NCBI RefSeq assembly: GCF_000466385.1
Contig: NZ_KE952873.1
Location: 1 to 49,532, forward strand
Reading direction: 5' to 3'
Source: Aneurinibacillus aneurinilyticus ATCC 12856
GTDB lineage: Bacteria; Bacillota; Bacilli; Aneurinibacillales; Aneurinibacillaceae
DNA length: 49,532 bases
Shown here in pieces: positions 29,608 to 40,829 of this stretch (position 1 is its first letter; each line of letters opens with the position of its first letter). Position numbers and translations under genes: made by a program. Under the pieces are notes generated by a model that saw only the letters and a list, made by a program, of their open reading frames with translations, made no database searches and had not been told where the DNA came from.

Positions 29608-30141
29608 ATGGAAAAACGCTGGTATGTAGTTCACACTTATTCTGGATATGAGAATAAGGTTAAAACAAACCTGGAAAAGCGCGTAGAATCAATGGGAATG
29701 GAAGATAAAATCTTCCGCGTGCTCATTCCTACCGAAGATGAAACCGAAGAACGCGACGGCAAGAAAAAAGTCGTAACGAAGAAGGTTTTTCCGGGTTACG
29801 TGCTCGTCGAGATGGTCATGACTGACGATTCTTGGTATGTGGTACGGAACACGCCGGGTGTGACCGGATTCGTTGGTTCTGCAGGTGCAGGCTCAAAACC
29901 GACTCCTTTACTTCCTGAAGAAGTGACTGCCATCATGAAACAGATGGGCATGGAGGAATCCGTGCAGCGCGTCAACTTTGAATTAAAGGAAATGGTGAAG
30001 GTCAAGGAAGGCCCGTTCGCCAATATGGTTGGTTCCGTAGAGGAAATCCAACTGGACAAGCGCAAGGTCAAGGTATTGGTTGATATGTTTGGACGCGAAA
30101 CGCCAGTTGAGCTGGACTTTGCTCAAGTGGCTAAGTTATAG
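29608..30141 (+). CDS. nusG: Transcription termination/antitermination factor NusG
   Basis: The 177-residue protein has the NGN domain (MEKRWYVVHTYSGYENKVK start, 'FPGYVLVEMVMTDDSWYVVR') and a C-terminal KOW domain ('KEGPFANMVGSVEEI'). It binds RNA polymerase and affects pausing and termination. The ATG at 29608 gives the exact family N-terminus, yet it lacks a nearby Shine-Dalgarno; see the hairpin-bridged site. Confidence 0.97.
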   Translation: MEKRWYVVHTYSGYENKVKTNLEKRVESMGMEDKIFRVLIPTEDETEERDGKKKVVTKKVFPGYVLVEMVMTDDSWYVVRNTPGVTGFVGSAGAGSKPTPLLPEEVTAIMKQMGMEESVQRVNFELKEMVKVKEGPFANMVGSVEEIQLDKRKVKVLVDMFGRETPVELDFAQVAKL

Positions 30142-30168
30142 AGTTATTGTCTTTAGGAGGTGTACCAC

Positions 30169-30594
30169 ATGGCTAAAAAAGTTATCAAGGTTGTTAAACT
30201 TCAAATTCCTGCAGGTAAAGCGAATCCGGCACCACCGGTTGGTCCGGCTCTTGGTCAAGCAGGTGTGAACATCATGGGATTCTGTAAAGAATTCAATGCT
30301 CGTACACAAGAACAAGCAGGTCTTATTATTCCTGTTGAAATTACGGTATTTGAAGACCGTTCCTTTACATTTATTACAAAAACTCCGCCAGCTGCCGTTC
30401 TGCTGAAGAAAGCTGCTGGAATTGAGTCCGGTTCCGCTGTACCGAATAAAACAAAAGTTGCGACTGTGAAACGCGATAAAGTTCGCGAAATCGCTGAAAC
30501 AAAAATGCCTGATTTGAACGCTGCAGACGTTGAGGCTGCTATGCGTATGGTAGAAGGTACTGCCCGTAGCATGGGTATCACAATCGTTGACTAA
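30169..30594 (+). CDS. rplK: 50S ribosomal protein L11
   Basis: The 141-residue protein begins [20 protein letters not shown] and has the proline-rich N-terminal domain and the C-terminal rRNA-binding domain ending '[11 protein letters not shown]'-like. It binds the GTPase-associated centre of 23S rRNA, the thiostrepton site. AGGAGGTG precedes ATG 30169; an upstream in-frame ATG would be too long. Confidence 0.97.
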   Translation: MAKKVIKVVKLQIPAGKANPAPPVGPALGQAGVNIMGFCKEFNARTQEQAGLIIPVEITVFEDRSFTFITKTPPAAVLLKKAAGIESGSAVPNKTKVATVKRDKVREIAETKMPDLNAADVEAAMRMVEGTARSMGITIVD

Positions 30595-30624
30595 TTGGCT
30601 GGCTAACCAAACACGTTTCTGCCG

Positions 30625-30687
30625 CAGGGTTGTGTAGGTACGGGTTATTCCGTCGACGCGCAGCCCTGTTTCGTGGGAGGCACAACC
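30625..30687 (+). promoter_or_regulatory. Structured rplK-rplA intergenic RNA with alternative pairings
   Basis: CAGGGTTGTG (30625-30634) can pair with CGCAGCCCTG (30659-30668), 10 bp including two wobbles, enclosing an ACGG/CCGT inner hairpin. The same strand's GGTTGTG can instead pair with CACAACC (30681-30687), nearer the rplA ribosome site. This may be an L1-responsive or other translational switch; the ligand is inference. Confidence 0.5.
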
Positions 30688-30717
30688 GTTAAAACCACAA
30701 TTAAGGAGGAAATTAAC

Positions 30718-31407
30718 GTGGCGAAAAAGGGTAAAAATTACTTAGAAGCTACAAAGCTGATTGATCGTAATGTTGCTTATGAAATCAGCGAAGCTCTCGA
30801 ACTTGTAAAAAAAGCTTCGAAAGCTAAATTTGATGAAACTGTAGAAGTAGCATTCCGCCTTGGCGTTGATCCGCGCAAAAACGATCAACAAATCCGCGGT
30901 GCTGTCGTACTTCCGCATGGTACTGGTAAAACTCAGCGTGTGCTTGTATTCGCTAAAGGTGAAAAAGCAAAAGAAGCTGAAGCTGCAGGTGCGGATTATG
31001 TAGGTGACGAAGAGTACGTGAACAAAATCCAACAAGGTTGGTTTGAGTTCGATGTAGTTGTTGCAACACCAGACATGATGGGTACTGTAGGTAAACTTGG
31101 CCGAGTGCTCGGACCAAAAGGCTTAATGCCAAATCCGAAAACTGGCACAGTAACATTCGAAGTTGAGAAAGCGGTAAAAGAAATTAAAGCAGGTAAAATC
31201 GAATACCGTACTGATAAAGCGGGTAATATCCACGCTCCAATCGGAAAAGTATCTTTCGAAGTAGGCAAGCTTGCTGATAACTTGAGCACGCTGATCGAAA
31301 CTTTGCAAAAAGCAAAGCCGGCTGCTGCAAAAGGAACATACATGAAAAATATCACCGTAAGCTCCACAATGGGCCCTGGTGTAAAAGTTGCTGTTCCTAC
31401 AAAATAA
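30718..31407 (+). CDS. rplA: 50S ribosomal protein L1
   Basis: The 229-residue protein shows the two-domain L1 fold, with '[20 protein letters not shown]' and '[18 protein letters not shown]'. It forms the L1 stalk and often represses its own mRNA. The start is GTG 30718, 7 nt after AAGGAGG. An in-frame start at 30673 would add 15 unrelated residues. Confidence 0.96.
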   Translation: MAKKGKNYLEATKLIDRNVAYEISEALELVKKASKAKFDETVEVAFRLGVDPRKNDQQIRGAVVLPHGTGKTQRVLVFAKGEKAKEAEAAGADYVGDEEYVNKIQQGWFEFDVVVATPDMMGTVGKLGRVLGPKGLMPNPKTGTVTFEVEKAVKEIKAGKIEYRTDKAGNIHAPIGKVSFEVGKLADNLSTLIETLQKAKPAAAKGTYMKNITVSSTMGPGVKVAVPTK

Positions 31408-31411
31408 TTTC

Positions 31412-31440
31412 TTGACATCGGTTCTTAAAGCTGATAGAAT
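31412..31440 (+). promoter_or_regulatory. Promoter of rplJ-rplL
   Basis: TTGACA (31412-31417) and TAGAAT (31435-31440) are 17 bp apart, directly after rplA. Transcription would begin near 31447, at the start of the L10 leader. Confidence 0.85.
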
Positions 31441-31446
31441 GTCTTT

Positions 31447-31590
31447 TGTTGATAAATGAATATGCCGTTACCGTAGACAGAAGGTGCCTGGGTTTACCTT
31501 GGCTTAATACCCTTCCGAGGTGCTGACGAAGATATTGAATGATATATCCGAAGCCTTCGCATGTCTGCGTGGGCTTTTTTCATTATAAAA
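31447..31590 (+). promoter_or_regulatory. L10 ribosomal protein leader with attenuator
   Basis: The leader carries the typical L10 leader segments: 'ATATGCCGTTACCGTAGAC', 'AAGGTGCCTGGGTTTACCTT', and the 'CCTTCCGAGGTGCTGACG' region with the L10(L12)4 kink-turn binding site. An intrinsic terminator, AAGCCTTCGCA/TGCGTGGGCTT with TTTTTT (31551-31582), follows. Excess L10-L12 complex should favour termination before rplJ. Boundaries are approximate. Confidence 0.9.
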
Positions 31591-31615
31591 GTCTCATGCT
31601 ACAGGAGGTGCAAAC

Positions 31616-32113
31616 ATGTCCGTACGTGAAGAGAAAGTTCAAATCGTTAATGAAATCGTTGAGAAGCTTCAAAACAGCAAAGGCACAGTCGTAACTGATT
31701 ATCGTGGACTGAACGTAGCTCAAGTAACTGAACTGCGTAAGAAGTGCCGCGAAGCAGGCGTAGAGTTCAAAGTATACAAAAATACGATGACTCGCCGTGC
31801 GACTGCTGAAGCTGGCTTAAGCGAACTTGATGCGGCTTTGACTGGTCCTACAGCCATCGCATTCAGCAGCGCAGACGAAATCGCTGCTGCAAAAGTTCTC
31901 TCTGATTTCGCAAAAGCAAACGAAGCTCTTGAAATCAAGGGTGGCGTAATGGAAGGCAAAGTGCTTTCCGTTGATGAAGTGAAGGCAATTGCTAGCCTGC
32001 CGAATCGCGAAGGCCTACTCTCTATGTTGCTTAGTGTGCTTCAGGCACCTATGCGCAACTTCGCGCTTGCTGTTAAAGCTGTCGGTGATCAAAAAGAAGG
32101 CCAAGAAGCCTAA
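31616..32113 (+). CDS. rplJ: 50S ribosomal protein L10
   Basis: The 165-residue protein has the N-terminal rRNA-binding domain ('[20 protein letters not shown]', '[10 protein letters not shown]') and a C-terminal helix that carries L7/L12 dimers. CAGGAGGTG lies upstream. It is regulated by the L10 leader. Confidence 0.97.
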   Translation: MSVREEKVQIVNEIVEKLQNSKGTVVTDYRGLNVAQVTELRKKCREAGVEFKVYKNTMTRRATAEAGLSELDAALTGPTAIAFSSADEIAAAKVLSDFAKANEALEIKGGVMEGKVLSVDEVKAIASLPNREGLLSMLLSVLQAPMRNFALAVKAVGDQKEGQEA

Positions 32114-32141
32114 TCTAATAATTTGTTAGGAGGATAACACA

Positions 32142-32507
32142 ATGAGTAAAGAACAAATCATTGAAGCGATCAAAGAAATGTCCGTTCTTGAACTGAACGA
32201 TCTTGTTAAAGCAATCGAAGAAGAATTTGGCGTAACTGCAGCTGCTCCGGTAGCAGTTATGGGTGGCGCTGCTGGTGGTGGCGCTGAAGCTGAGCAAAGT
32301 GAATTCACAGTTGTTCTTGCAAGCGCTGGTGCTTCTAAAATCAACGTTATCAAAGTTGTTCGCGAAATCACAGGTCTTGGCCTGAAAGAAGCGAAAGCTA
32401 TGGTTGATGGCGCTCCTGCTAACGTTAAAGAAGGCGTTGCTAAAGAAGAAGCCGAGCAAATCAAAGCTAAGCTTGAAGAAGCTGGCGCATCTGTTGAACT
32501 TAAGTAG
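32142..32507 (+). CDS. rplL: 50S ribosomal protein L7/L12
   Basis: The 121-residue protein has the N-terminal dimerisation helices, an Ala/Gly hinge ('[19 protein letters not shown]') and the C-terminal factor-binding domain ('[20 protein letters not shown]'). It recruits translation GTPases. TAGGAGG precedes the ATG, and a strong terminator follows. Confidence 0.98.
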   Translation: MSKEQIIEAIKEMSVLELNDLVKAIEEEFGVTAAAPVAVMGGAAGGGAEAEQSEFTVVLASAGASKINVIKVVREITGLGLKEAKAMVDGAPANVKEGVAKEEAEQIKAKLEEAGASVELK

Positions 32508-32523
32508 TTTTCTAACTACTTCC

Positions 32524-32560
32524 ATAAAGCCCGGCGTATTGATACGCCGGGCTTTATTTT
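32524..32560 (+). terminator. Terminator after rplL
   Basis: ATAAAGCCCGGCGTAT and its exact inverse complement ATACGCCGGGCTTTAT form a 16-bp stem with a two-base centre, followed by TTTT. Confidence 0.93.
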
Positions 32561-32683
32561 AGAAAAAAGGAAATAGAAAAGTAAGAGATTGGAATGATGA
32601 AAAAAGCTTTGTTTTCTTCATTTTTACTGGAGTCTAATTTTTAACTTTTTTATTTCCAACTAATCTAACATGAGGTGACGCGG

Positions 32684-33283
32684 ATGGAACATTACTATAC
32701 GAATCAACCCGGAGCCGACAGCATGGAACAGACTTTTACGTTCGATTTGCGAGGCAGAGAGTTTCGTTTTATTACCGATCGCGGTGTTTTCTCGAAAAAT
32801 CGCATTGATTTCGGCAGCGTGCTCTTAATCGAGACGATGGAAATCGAAGATGGGATGAACGTTCTCGATGTGGGCTGCGGGTATGGTCCGATTGGAATGA
32901 CCGCCGCATCGCTTACACCGTCCGGGCGTGTAATGATGTTGGATATAAATGAAAGGGCCGTGTCGCTTGCAAATCGAAATCTCGCCGTGAATGGGATTTT
33001 GAATGCGGAGGCAATTGTCAGTGATCGATTTTCTTCTGTTCCTCCTGAACAGAAATTTGATGTTATTCTGACCAATCCACCGATTCGAGCCGGAAAGCAA
33101 ATTGTTCATGGTATTTTCGAAGATGCGGTGAATTTTCTTGCGCCTGGTGGAAGTCTATGGATTGTTATTCAAAAAAAGCAGGGGGCGCCTTCTGCGCTCG
33201 TAAAACTGCAAGAATTATATTCTGAAGTACGGGAAGTCGCAAAAAAGAAAGGGTACTTCATCTTTCAGGCAATAAATTCTTAA
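32684..33283 (+). CDS. RsmC-like class I rRNA methyltransferase (YbxB)
   Basis: The 199-residue protein has the SAM-binding motif LDVGCGYGPIG and the catalytic LTNPPIRAGK motif typical of N2-guanine methyltransferases of the RsmC/RlmG group. It likely modifies 16S rRNA, but only the C-terminal catalytic half of E. coli RsmC is present. GAGGTG at 32673-32678 supports ATG 32684. It lies between rplL and rpoB as ybxB does in Bacillus. Confidence 0.88.
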   Translation: MEHYYTNQPGADSMEQTFTFDLRGREFRFITDRGVFSKNRIDFGSVLLIETMEIEDGMNVLDVGCGYGPIGMTAASLTPSGRVMMLDINERAVSLANRNLAVNGILNAEAIVSDRFSSVPPEQKFDVILTNPPIRAGKQIVHGIFEDAVNFLAPGGSLWIVIQKKQGAPSALVKLQELYSEVREVAKKKGYFIFQAINS

Positions 33284-33284
33284 G

Positions 33285-33313
33285 TTGACATTATATTTTG
33301 AATGTGATATCGT
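33285..33313 (+). promoter_or_regulatory. Candidate promoter of rpoBC
   Basis: A perfect TTGACA (33285-33290) is followed at 17 bp by the poor -10 TATCGT (33308-33313). It starts directly after the methyltransferase stop codon and would give an rpoB leader of about 225 nt. Confidence 0.45.
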
Positions 33314-33473
33314 TATTTAATGCCACTGAATATGTGAACGAGTAAGTGGGAATTGCATAAAATGTCAACCTTTTTTTTGTCTGAAGAAAGGAAGGTTTAT
33401 GAAGTAAGTATGAGAATATTGCGTCAGGGGAATACTGGGGTAATATTACCATCCGGCTCTTCAAATTAATAAT

Positions 33474-33513
33474 AAAGTCTTCTCTAAAATAGAGGGAGAC
33501 TTTGTTCTTTTTT
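33474..33513 (+). terminator. Terminator-like hairpin in the rpoB leader
   Basis: AAAGTCT-TCTCT (33474-33485) pairs with AGAGGGAGACTTT (33491-33503) and runs into TTGTTCTTTTTT. It lies about 30 nt before the rpoB start, with no promoter between, so it may attenuate rpoBC transcription. The palindrome GGTAATATTACC (33439-33450) precedes it. Confidence 0.6.
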
Positions 33514-33544
33514 GTGCAAAAACTCGGTTTGAGAGGTGAATAAG

Positions 33545-36500
33545 TTGGCAGGTCATCTAATTCAGTGTGGACGTCATCGCCAGCGTCGCAGCTACGCGAG
33601 GATTAAAGAGGTAATGGAATTACCTAACCTGATTGAAATCCAACAGAAATCGTATCAGTGGTTCCTAGATGAGGGACTGCGCGAGATGTTCCATGATATT
33701 TCTCCGATTCAGGATTTCACGGGTAATCTTGTTCTTGAATTTATTGATTATAGTTTAGGAGAACCTAAGTACTCTGTCGATGAATCAAAAGAACGAGATG
33801 TAACGTTTGCTGCCCCGCTGCGGGTGAAAGTCCGTCTCATCAACAAGGAAACGGGAGAAGTCAAGGAACAGGAAGTATTCATGGGTGATTTCCCGCTTAT
33901 GACAGAGACGGGTACTTTCATTATCAATGGAGCTGAGAGGGTTATTGTCAGTCAGCTTGTTCGTTCTCCTAGCGTTTATTTCAGCACAAAAGTAGATAAG
34001 AATGGTAAGCAAGCTTATGCTGCAACTGTGATTCCAAACCGAGGCGCATGGCTTGAACTTGAAACCGACGCGAAGGATATTATCTATGTTCGTATCGACC
34101 GTACAAGGAAGATCCCCGTTACGGTTCTTTTGCGTGCGTTAGGATTCGGAACCGATGCGGAGATTCTAAGCTTGCTTGGTGAAGATGAATACATCAGAAA
34201 TACGTTAGAAAAAGACAACACAGAATCAACTGAAAAAGCACTTATTGAAATCTATGAAAGACTACGTCCGGGTGAGCCACCAACGGTTGAGAATGCAAAA
34301 AGCTTGCTAATCTCCCGCTTCTTCGATCCGAAGCGCTATGACCTGGCAAATGTAGGACGTTACAAGATTAATAAAAAGCTTCATATTAAGAATAGATTAT
34401 TCAATCAGCGTCTCGCTGAAACGCTAATTGATACAGAGACAGGCGAGATTATTGCGGAAGCAGGTCAAATGCTTGATCGCCGTCTACTTGATCGCATTAT
34501 GCCATACCTCGAAAACAACGTCGGTTATGTAACCGTAAAACCTCGTGGTGGTGTGTTGGAAGAAGATATTCGTCTGCAGTCTATTAATATTTTCTCGCCG
34601 ACAGAAGACGGAAAAGTAATTAAAGTTACGTCAAATGGTGTAATCGACAAGAAGATTAAACATATTACGCCGGCTGATATTATCTCTTCTATCAACTATT
34701 TTATTAATCTGTTACATGGTATCGGCACAACGGATGATATCGACCATCTGGGTAACCGTCGCCTGCGTTCTGTAGGTGAATTACTTCAGAACCAGTTCCG
34801 TATTGGTTTGTCCCGTATGGAGCGTGTAGTACGCGAGCGTATGTCCATCCAGGATGCGAATGCAATTACGCCACAGGCTCTTATTAACATTCGTCCGGTT
34901 ATCGCGGCGATCAAAGAGTTCTTTGGCAGCTCCCAATTATCCCAGTTCATGGATCAAACGAATCCGCTGGCAGAGCTTACGCATAAACGTCGCCTGTCTG
35001 CGCTCGGACCAGGGGGCTTGACCCGCGAGCGCGCGGGCTTTGAAGTTCGCGACGTTCACCATTCGCACTATGGACGTATGTGTCCGATTGAGACGCCGGA
35101 GGGACCGAACATCGGTCTGATTAACTCCTTGTCCTCATATGCGCGTATTAATGAATACGGCTTTATCGAAACGCCGCGTCGCAAAATCGATCCGGAAACG
35201 AATCGCGTAACGATGGAGATTGAATATTTGACTGCGGACGAAGAGGACGTATACAACATAGCACAGGCTAATGCACCTCTAACGGAAGACAGCCAGTTCG
35301 AGAATGAGATGGTTATCTGCCGCCGTAAAGGTGAAATCGTTACTGTGCCACGCGATAAAGTTGACTATATGGACGTATCGCCGAAACAGGTCGTGTCAGT
35401 CGCGACTGCAATGATTCCGTTCCTGGAGAACGATGACGCCAACCGTGCCCTGATGGGTGCGAACATGCAGCGTCAGGCTGTACCTTTGCTTGTGCCAGAA
35501 GCTCCGTTTATCGGTACAGGTATGGAGCATACAGCAGCCAAGGACTCCGGGGTAGCTACGGTTGTGCGCCGTCCGGGTGTTGTTGAGCGTGTAACTGCTC
35601 GCGAGATCTGGGTACGCCGTCAAGAGGAAGTAGACGGCCGCACGATTATGGGTGATATCGACAAATATAAGCTGCATAAATTTGAACGTTCCAATCAGGG
35701 AACATGCATTAACCAGCGTCCGATTATCAAGCGGGGCGACGTGGTGAAACCAGGAGATATTATCGCTGATGGTCCTTCGACGGAAAAAGGTGAACTTGCT
35801 CTTGGACGCAATGTTGTCGTCGCATTTATGACCTGGGAAGGTTACAACTACGAGGATGCCATTCTATTAAGTGAAAAACTCGTAAAAGAAGATGTATATA
35901 CATCGATTCATATCGAAGAATATGAAGCGGAAGCCCGTGACACAAAACTCGGTCCGGAAGAGATTACACGAGATATTCCGAACGTTGGGGAAGACGCGCT
36001 ACGTAACCTTGACGAGCGTGGAATTATCCGTATTGGTGCTGAGATTAAGGATGGCGATATTCTAGTAGGTAAAGTTACACCAAAAGGGGTAACTGAACTG
36101 ACTGCAGAAGAACGTCTGTTGCATGCCATTTTTGGTGAGAAAGCGCGTGAAGTACGTGATACATCCTTGCGCGTGCCACATGGTGGCTCCGGTATCGTTG
36201 TCGATGTGAAAGTCTTTACCCGTGAGAATGGCGATGAATTGCCGCCGGGTGTAAACCAGCTCGTGCGTGTGTATATTGCACAAAAACGCAAAATCTCCGT
36301 AGGGGATAAGATGGCCGGACGCCACGGTAACAAAGGTGTTATTGCCCGTGTTCTTCCGGAAGAGGATATGCCTTTCCTGCCGGATGGTACGCCTGTTCAA
36401 GTTGTGTTGAATCCGCTCGGTGTACCGTCTCGTATGAACATCGGTCAGGCTCTGGAAGTTCATCTAGGTATGGCGGCCAAGTCGCTTGGCATTCATATCG

Positions 36501-37072
36501 CTACCCCTGTATTCGATGGGGCGACGGAAGATGATGTATTCGATACGCTTGAAGAAGCAGGCCTAAGCCGTACAGGTAAGACGCTTCTGTATGATGGACG
36601 TACGGGTGAACCATTCGACCGTACGGTAACCGTAGGCGTTATGTATATGATTAAACTGGCGCATATGGTAGATGATAAAATCCACGCCCGTTCTACAGGA
36701 CCGTACTCTCTCGTTACCCAGCAGCCGCTCGGCGGTAAAGCCCAGTTTGGCGGTCAGCGCTTCGGGGAGATGGAGGTATGGGCGCTCGAAGCATACGGCG
36801 CGGCTTATACGCTCCAGGAAATTCTTACTGTCAAGTCGGATGACGTCGTAGGTCGTGTGAAAACATACGAGTCTATTGTTAAAGGAGAAAATGTACCGGA
36901 ACCTGGTGTACCGGAATCCTTTAAAGTATTGATTAAAGAGCTGCAAAGTTTAGGTATGGACGTGAAAATCCTCTCTGAAGATGAGCAAGAAATCGAGATG
37001 CGTGATACGGATGAAGATGATGATACATCTGGAGAAAAGCTACACCTGAACATCAGCGGCACCGAAGAGTAA
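33545..37072 (+). CDS. rpoB: RNA polymerase beta subunit
   Basis: The 1175-residue subunit starts at TTG 33545 ([19 protein letters not shown]), matching Bacillus RpoB; AGAGGTG is 6 nt upstream, and an in-frame GTG at 33536 lies within that site. The rifampicin region (about residues 463-490) reads [20 protein letters not shown] with RLSALGPGG, so the usual resistance positions look wild type. The C-terminal '[14 protein letters not shown]' and acidic tail '[10 protein letters not shown]' are present. rpoC starts 35 nt downstream. Confidence 0.98.
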   Translation: MAGHLIQCGRHRQRRSYARIKEVMELPNLIEIQQKSYQWFLDEGLREMFHDISPIQDFTGNLVLEFIDYSLGEPKYSVDESKERDVTFAAPLRVKVRLINKETGEVKEQEVFMGDFPLMTETGTFIINGAERVIVSQLVRSPSVYFSTKVDKNGKQAYAATVIPNRGAWLELETDAKDIIYVRIDRTRKIPVTVLLRALGFGTDAEILSLLGEDEYIRNTLEKDNTESTEKALIEIYERLRPGEPPTVENAKSLLISRFFDPKRYDLANVGRYKINKKLHIKNRLFNQRLAETLIDTETGEIIAEAGQMLDRRLLDRIMPYLENNVGYVTVKPRGGVLEEDIRLQSINIFSPTEDGKVIKVTSNGVIDKKIKHITPADIISSINYFINLLHGIGTTDDIDHLGNRRLRSVGELLQNQFRIGLSRMERVVRERMSIQDANAITPQALINIRPVIAAIKEFFGSSQLSQFMDQTNPLAELTHKRRLSALGPGGLTRERAGFEVRDVHHSHYGRMCPIETPEGPNIGLINSLSSYARINEYGFIETPRRKIDPETNRVTMEIEYLTADEEDVYNIAQANAPLTEDSQFENEMVICRRKGEIVTVPRDKVDYMDVSPKQVVSVATAMIPFLENDDANRALMGANMQRQAVPLLVPEAPFIGTGMEHTAAKDSGVATVVRRPGVVERVTAREIWVRRQEEVDGRTIMGDIDKYKLHKFERSNQGTCINQRPIIKRGDVVKPGDIIADGPSTEKGELALGRNVVVAFMTWEGYNYEDAILLSEKLVKEDVYTSIHIEEYEAEARDTKLGPEEITRDIPNVGEDALRNLDERGIIRIGAEIKDGDILVGKVTPKGVTELTAEERLLHAIFGEKAREVRDTSLRVPHGGSGIVVDVKVFTRENGDELPPGVNQLVRVYIAQKRKISVGDKMAGRHGNKGVIARVLPEEDMPFLPDGTPVQVVLNPLGVPSRMNIGQALEVHLGMAAKSLGIHIATPVFDGATEDDVFDTLEEAGLSRTGKTLLYDGRTGEPFDRTVTVGVMYMIKLAHMVDDKIHARSTGPYSLVTQQPLGGKAQFGGQRFGEMEVWALEAYGAAYTLQEILTVKSDDVVGRVKTYESIVKGENVPEPGVPESFKVLIKELQSLGMDVKILSEDEQEIEMRDTDEDDDTSGEKLHLNISGTEE

Positions 37073-37107
37073 AGGATGAAACCGGGAAGTAATGGGAGGT
37101 ATGCGCC

Positions 37108-40100
37108 TTGTTAGATGTGAATAATTTTGAGTATATGAAAATTGGCCTCGCATCACCCGATAAGATTCGTTCCTGGTCTTACGGTGAGGTCAAGAAACCG
37201 GAAACCATTAACTACCGGACCTTAAAGCCGGAAAAAGAAGGCTTGTTCTGCGAGAAAATTTTTGGACCGACAAAGGACTGGGAATGTCATTGCGGAAAGT
37301 ACAAGCGTGTTCGTTATAAAGGCGTAGTCTGCGATCGCTGTGGGGTTGAAGTCACCCGCGCGAAAGTACGCCGGGAGCGCATGGGGCACATTGAGTTGGC
37401 TGCCCCGGTCTCTCACATCTGGTATTTCAAAGGAATTCCAAGCCGTATGGGACTTGTGCTTGACATGTCTCCGCGTTCTCTGGAAGAGGTTATTTATTTT
37501 GCATCGTATGTAGTTGTCGATCCGGGCGAGACGCCGCTGGAGAAAAAACAGCTGCTGTCTGAGAAGGAATACCGTAACTACCGCGAGAAGTACGGTGCCT
37601 CTTTTACAGCTTCCATGGGTGCGGAAGCAATTAAACGCCTGCTTGCAGAAATTGACCTAGATAAAGAGGTCGATTACCTAAAAGAAGAGTTAAAGTCAGC
37701 ACAAGGACAACGTCGGAACCGTGTGATCAAGCGCTTGGAAGTACTGGAGGCATTCCGCAATTCAGGCAACAATCCAGATTGGATGGTGCTTGACGTACTA
37801 CCGGTTATTCCACCAGAGCTTCGTCCGATGGTACAACTGGATGGCGGTCGTTTTGCGACGTCCGACCTGAATGATTTGTACCGCCGTGTAATTAACCGGA
37901 ACAATCGGCTGAAGCGTCTGCTGGATCTGGGGGCACCGGATATCATCGTGCAGAATGAGAAGCGCATGTTGCAGGAAGCGGTAGATGCTCTTATTGACAA
38001 CGGCCGTCGTGGCCGTCCGGTTACTGGACCAGGGAACCGTCCATTGAAATCTCTTAGCCATATGTTGAAAGGTAAGCAGGGACGTTTCCGTCAAAACCTG
38101 CTTGGTAAACGTGTTGACTACTCCGGACGTTCTGTTATCGTTGTAGGGCCACACTTGAAAATGTACCAATGCGGTTTGCCGAAAGAGATGGCACTGGAAC
38201 TGTTTAAACCTTTTGTAATGAAAGAACTTGTCAGCAAAGGGCTGGCTCACAATATTAAATCTGCAAAACGCAAAGTAGAGCGCGTGCATCCAGAAGTATG
38301 GGATGTTCTAGAGGATGTTATTAAAGAACATCCAGTTCTTTTAAACCGCGCCCCTACACTGCATAGACTGGGAATTCAGGCATTCGAACCGACGCTGGTT
38401 GAAGGCCGCGCGATCCGTCTGCATCCGCTCGTATGTACGGCATATAATGCTGACTTTGACGGTGACCAGATGGCTGTACACGTTCCGCTGTCAGCAGAAG
38501 CGCAAGCGGAAGCTCGCATCTTGATGCTGGCAGCGCAGAACATCTTGAACCCGAAAGATGGAAAGCCTGTTGTTACGCCTTCGCAGGATATGGTGCTTGG
38601 TACGTATTACTTGACGATGGAGAACAAGGCAGCCAAAGGCGAAGGCTGTGTGTTCTCTAATCCGAATCAGGCGATTGCGGCGTATGCGAACGAACATATT
38701 ACGCTTCATGCCCGCATTGCTATTCCGCCGAAGAGCTTGAACAAAACGTCCTTTACGCCGAAACAGGCGGAGGCTCCATTGATGGTGACAACAGTTGGGA
38801 AGCTTATTTTTAATGAAATTTTCCCGCCGGAACTGCCGTTTATCAATGAGCCGACGAAAGCAAATCTGCAGAAGAATGTTCCTGATAGGTTCTTTATCTT
38901 TGAAAAAGGTACGAATGTAAAAGAATTCCTGGAACAGCTTCCTGAGCAGGAAGCTGTAAAGAAGGGATATCTAGGTACAATCATCTCTGAGTGTTTCCGT
39001 CGTTTTGGAACAACACAAACATCAGTTATTCTTGACCGGATTAAGGCGAATGGCTTTAAGTATTCGACCAAGGCGGGTATCACTGTTGCGGTTGCCGATA
39101 TTAAAACACCGGACGAGAAGCAAGAAATCCTTTCAAATGCTGACGAGCAAGTACAGAAGGTATTGCAGCAATACCGTCGTGGTTTGATTACGGAAAACGA
39201 GCGCTATGACCGGGTTATTAGCATCTGGAGTAAAGCGAAGGATGATGTAACCAAGGTGCTCATGGCTTCACTCGATAAATTCAACGCCATTAACATGATG
39301 GCGACATCCGGTGCCCGTGGTAACGTATCGCAGATTACCCAGCTTGCCGGTATGCGCGGTCTGATGGCAAATCCATCTGGACGTATTATTGAGCTTCCGA
39401 TTAAATCCAACTTCCGTGAAGGTCTGACCGTATTGGAATACTTTATTTCCACGCATGGTGCGCGGAAAGGTCTGGCAGATACGGCCCTTCGTACTGCGGA
39501 CTCTGGTTATCTTACCCGCCGCCTTGTTGACGTTGCGCAGGATGTTATCGTGCGCGAGGAAGACTGCGGTACGGATAAAGGCGTTAAGGCAGGAGCACTG
39601 CGCGACGGAAAAGAAATCATTGAGGATCTGTATGATCGTATTGTCGGCCGTTATTCCTTCCAGACAGTACGTCATCCAGAGACAGGTGAAATCATCGTGG
39701 GTCGCAATGAGCTTATCGATGAGAGTATTGCCGATGAAATCATGGCCGCGGGTATTACGGAAGTGAATATTCGCTCCGTTATTGGTTGCCGGACGCAGCA
39801 TGGCGTATGTAAAAAATGCTATGGTCGTAATTTGGCTACAGGTAAAAAAGTTGATATTGGGGAAGCAGTTGGTATTATCGCTGCGCAATCCATCGGGGAA
39901 CCAGGTACACAGTTGACGATGCGTACGTTCCATACTGGTGGGGTTGCCGGGGATGATATTACACAAGGTCTACCGCGTATTCAGGAGCTGTTTGAAGCTC
40001 GGAATCCGAAAGGCCAGGCGGTTATCACCGAGATCGAAGGGGAAGTTATCGATATTCGTGAGGGTAAAGATCGCCGTGAAGTCGAGATTCGCGGTGAAAC

Positions 40101-40749
40101 CGAGAACAAGGTATATCCAATTCCTTACGGTTCCCGTCTGAAAGTAAGCGTCGGCAGCAGAGTCGATATTGGTGAGGAATTGACTGAAGGTTCTATTGAC
40201 CCGAAAGAGATGCTGAAAATTCGTGGTATGCGAGGCGTTCAATACTATATCCTGCAGGAAGTACAGAAAGTATACCGTATGCAGGGGGTAGAAATTAACG
40301 ATAAGCACGTGGAAGTTATGATCCGTCAGATGCTGCGCAAAGTTCGTGTGGTTGATAACGGAGATACCGATCTTCTTCCAGGATCTTATGTAGAAATTCA
40401 CGAGTTCGAAGAAGCCAATAAGAAGACGCTGTGGGAAGGTAAACAGCCTGCCGTAGCCCGTCCGGTGCTGTTGGGTATTACCAAAGCATCTCTTGAAACA
40501 GATTCCTTCTTGTCTGCGGCATCATTCCAGGAGACAACACGTGTCCTGACGGATGCTGCAATTAAAGGAAAAGTTGACCGCTTGTTAGGCTTGAAAGAGA
40601 ATGTTATCATAGGTAAATTGGTGCCTGCAGGTACAGGTATGAACCGTTACCGCAATATTTCTCTGGAGCATGAACTGATGCCAGCCGAGGAAGCTTCTGA
40701 AGCAGCCTTTACAGAAAGTCAACTGGAAGATGTTATACTAGAGAAATAA
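37108..40749 (+). CDS. rpoC: RNA polymerase beta' subunit
   Basis: The 1213-residue subunit has the N-terminal zinc ribbon ('[20 protein letters not shown]'), the invariant catalytic motif [15 protein letters not shown], the second zinc site ('CGTDKGV' and '[13 protein letters not shown]') and the trigger-loop region '[19 protein letters not shown]'. The start is TTG 37108 after GGGAGG, as in Bacillus. Length is normal for Bacillales. Confidence 0.98.
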   Translation: MLDVNNFEYMKIGLASPDKIRSWSYGEVKKPETINYRTLKPEKEGLFCEKIFGPTKDWECHCGKYKRVRYKGVVCDRCGVEVTRAKVRRERMGHIELAAPVSHIWYFKGIPSRMGLVLDMSPRSLEEVIYFASYVVVDPGETPLEKKQLLSEKEYRNYREKYGASFTASMGAEAIKRLLAEIDLDKEVDYLKEELKSAQGQRRNRVIKRLEVLEAFRNSGNNPDWMVLDVLPVIPPELRPMVQLDGGRFATSDLNDLYRRVINRNNRLKRLLDLGAPDIIVQNEKRMLQEAVDALIDNGRRGRPVTGPGNRPLKSLSHMLKGKQGRFRQNLLGKRVDYSGRSVIVVGPHLKMYQCGLPKEMALELFKPFVMKELVSKGLAHNIKSAKRKVERVHPEVWDVLEDVIKEHPVLLNRAPTLHRLGIQAFEPTLVEGRAIRLHPLVCTAYNADFDGDQMAVHVPLSAEAQAEARILMLAAQNILNPKDGKPVVTPSQDMVLGTYYLTMENKAAKGEGCVFSNPNQAIAAYANEHITLHARIAIPPKSLNKTSFTPKQAEAPLMVTTVGKLIFNEIFPPELPFINEPTKANLQKNVPDRFFIFEKGTNVKEFLEQLPEQEAVKKGYLGTIISECFRRFGTTQTSVILDRIKANGFKYSTKAGITVAVADIKTPDEKQEILSNADEQVQKVLQQYRRGLITENERYDRVISIWSKAKDDVTKVLMASLDKFNAINMMATSGARGNVSQITQLAGMRGLMANPSGRIIELPIKSNFREGLTVLEYFISTHGARKGLADTALRTADSGYLTRRLVDVAQDVIVREEDCGTDKGVKAGALRDGKEIIEDLYDRIVGRYSFQTVRHPETGEIIVGRNELIDESIADEIMAAGITEVNIRSVIGCRTQHGVCKKCYGRNLATGKKVDIGEAVGIIAAQSIGEPGTQLTMRTFHTGGVAGDDITQGLPRIQELFEARNPKGQAVITEIEGEVIDIREGKDRREVEIRGETENKVYPIPYGSRLKVSVGSRVDIGEELTEGSIDPKEMLKIRGMRGVQYYILQEVQKVYRMQGVEINDKHVEVMIRQMLRKVRVVDNGDTDLLPGSYVEIHEFEEANKKTLWEGKQPAVARPVLLGITKASLETDSFLSAASFQETTRVLTDAAIKGKVDRLLGLKENVIIGKLVPAGTGMNRYRNISLEHELMPAEEASEAAFTESQLEDVILEK

Positions 40750-40762
40750 TGAATAAAACTTG

Positions 40763-40791
40763 TTGACACAAATTGTCGAAGGTGATATGAT
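40763..40791 (+). promoter_or_regulatory. Promoter of the L7Ae-like gene and str operon
   Basis: TTGACA (40763-40768) and TATGAT (40786-40791) are 17 bp apart in the 80-nt gap after rpoC. No clear terminator is seen after rpoC, so read-through may also supply the operon. Confidence 0.85.
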
Positions 40792-40829
40792 ATCTGAGTG
40801 TGCCTAATACTGCTTTGGAGGATATGAAA

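Noticed and set aside
34920-35030. Possible rifampicin-resistance changes in rpoB
   Set aside because: The hot-spot residues (Gln, Asp, His, Ser of the cluster) are all in the usual sensitive state.
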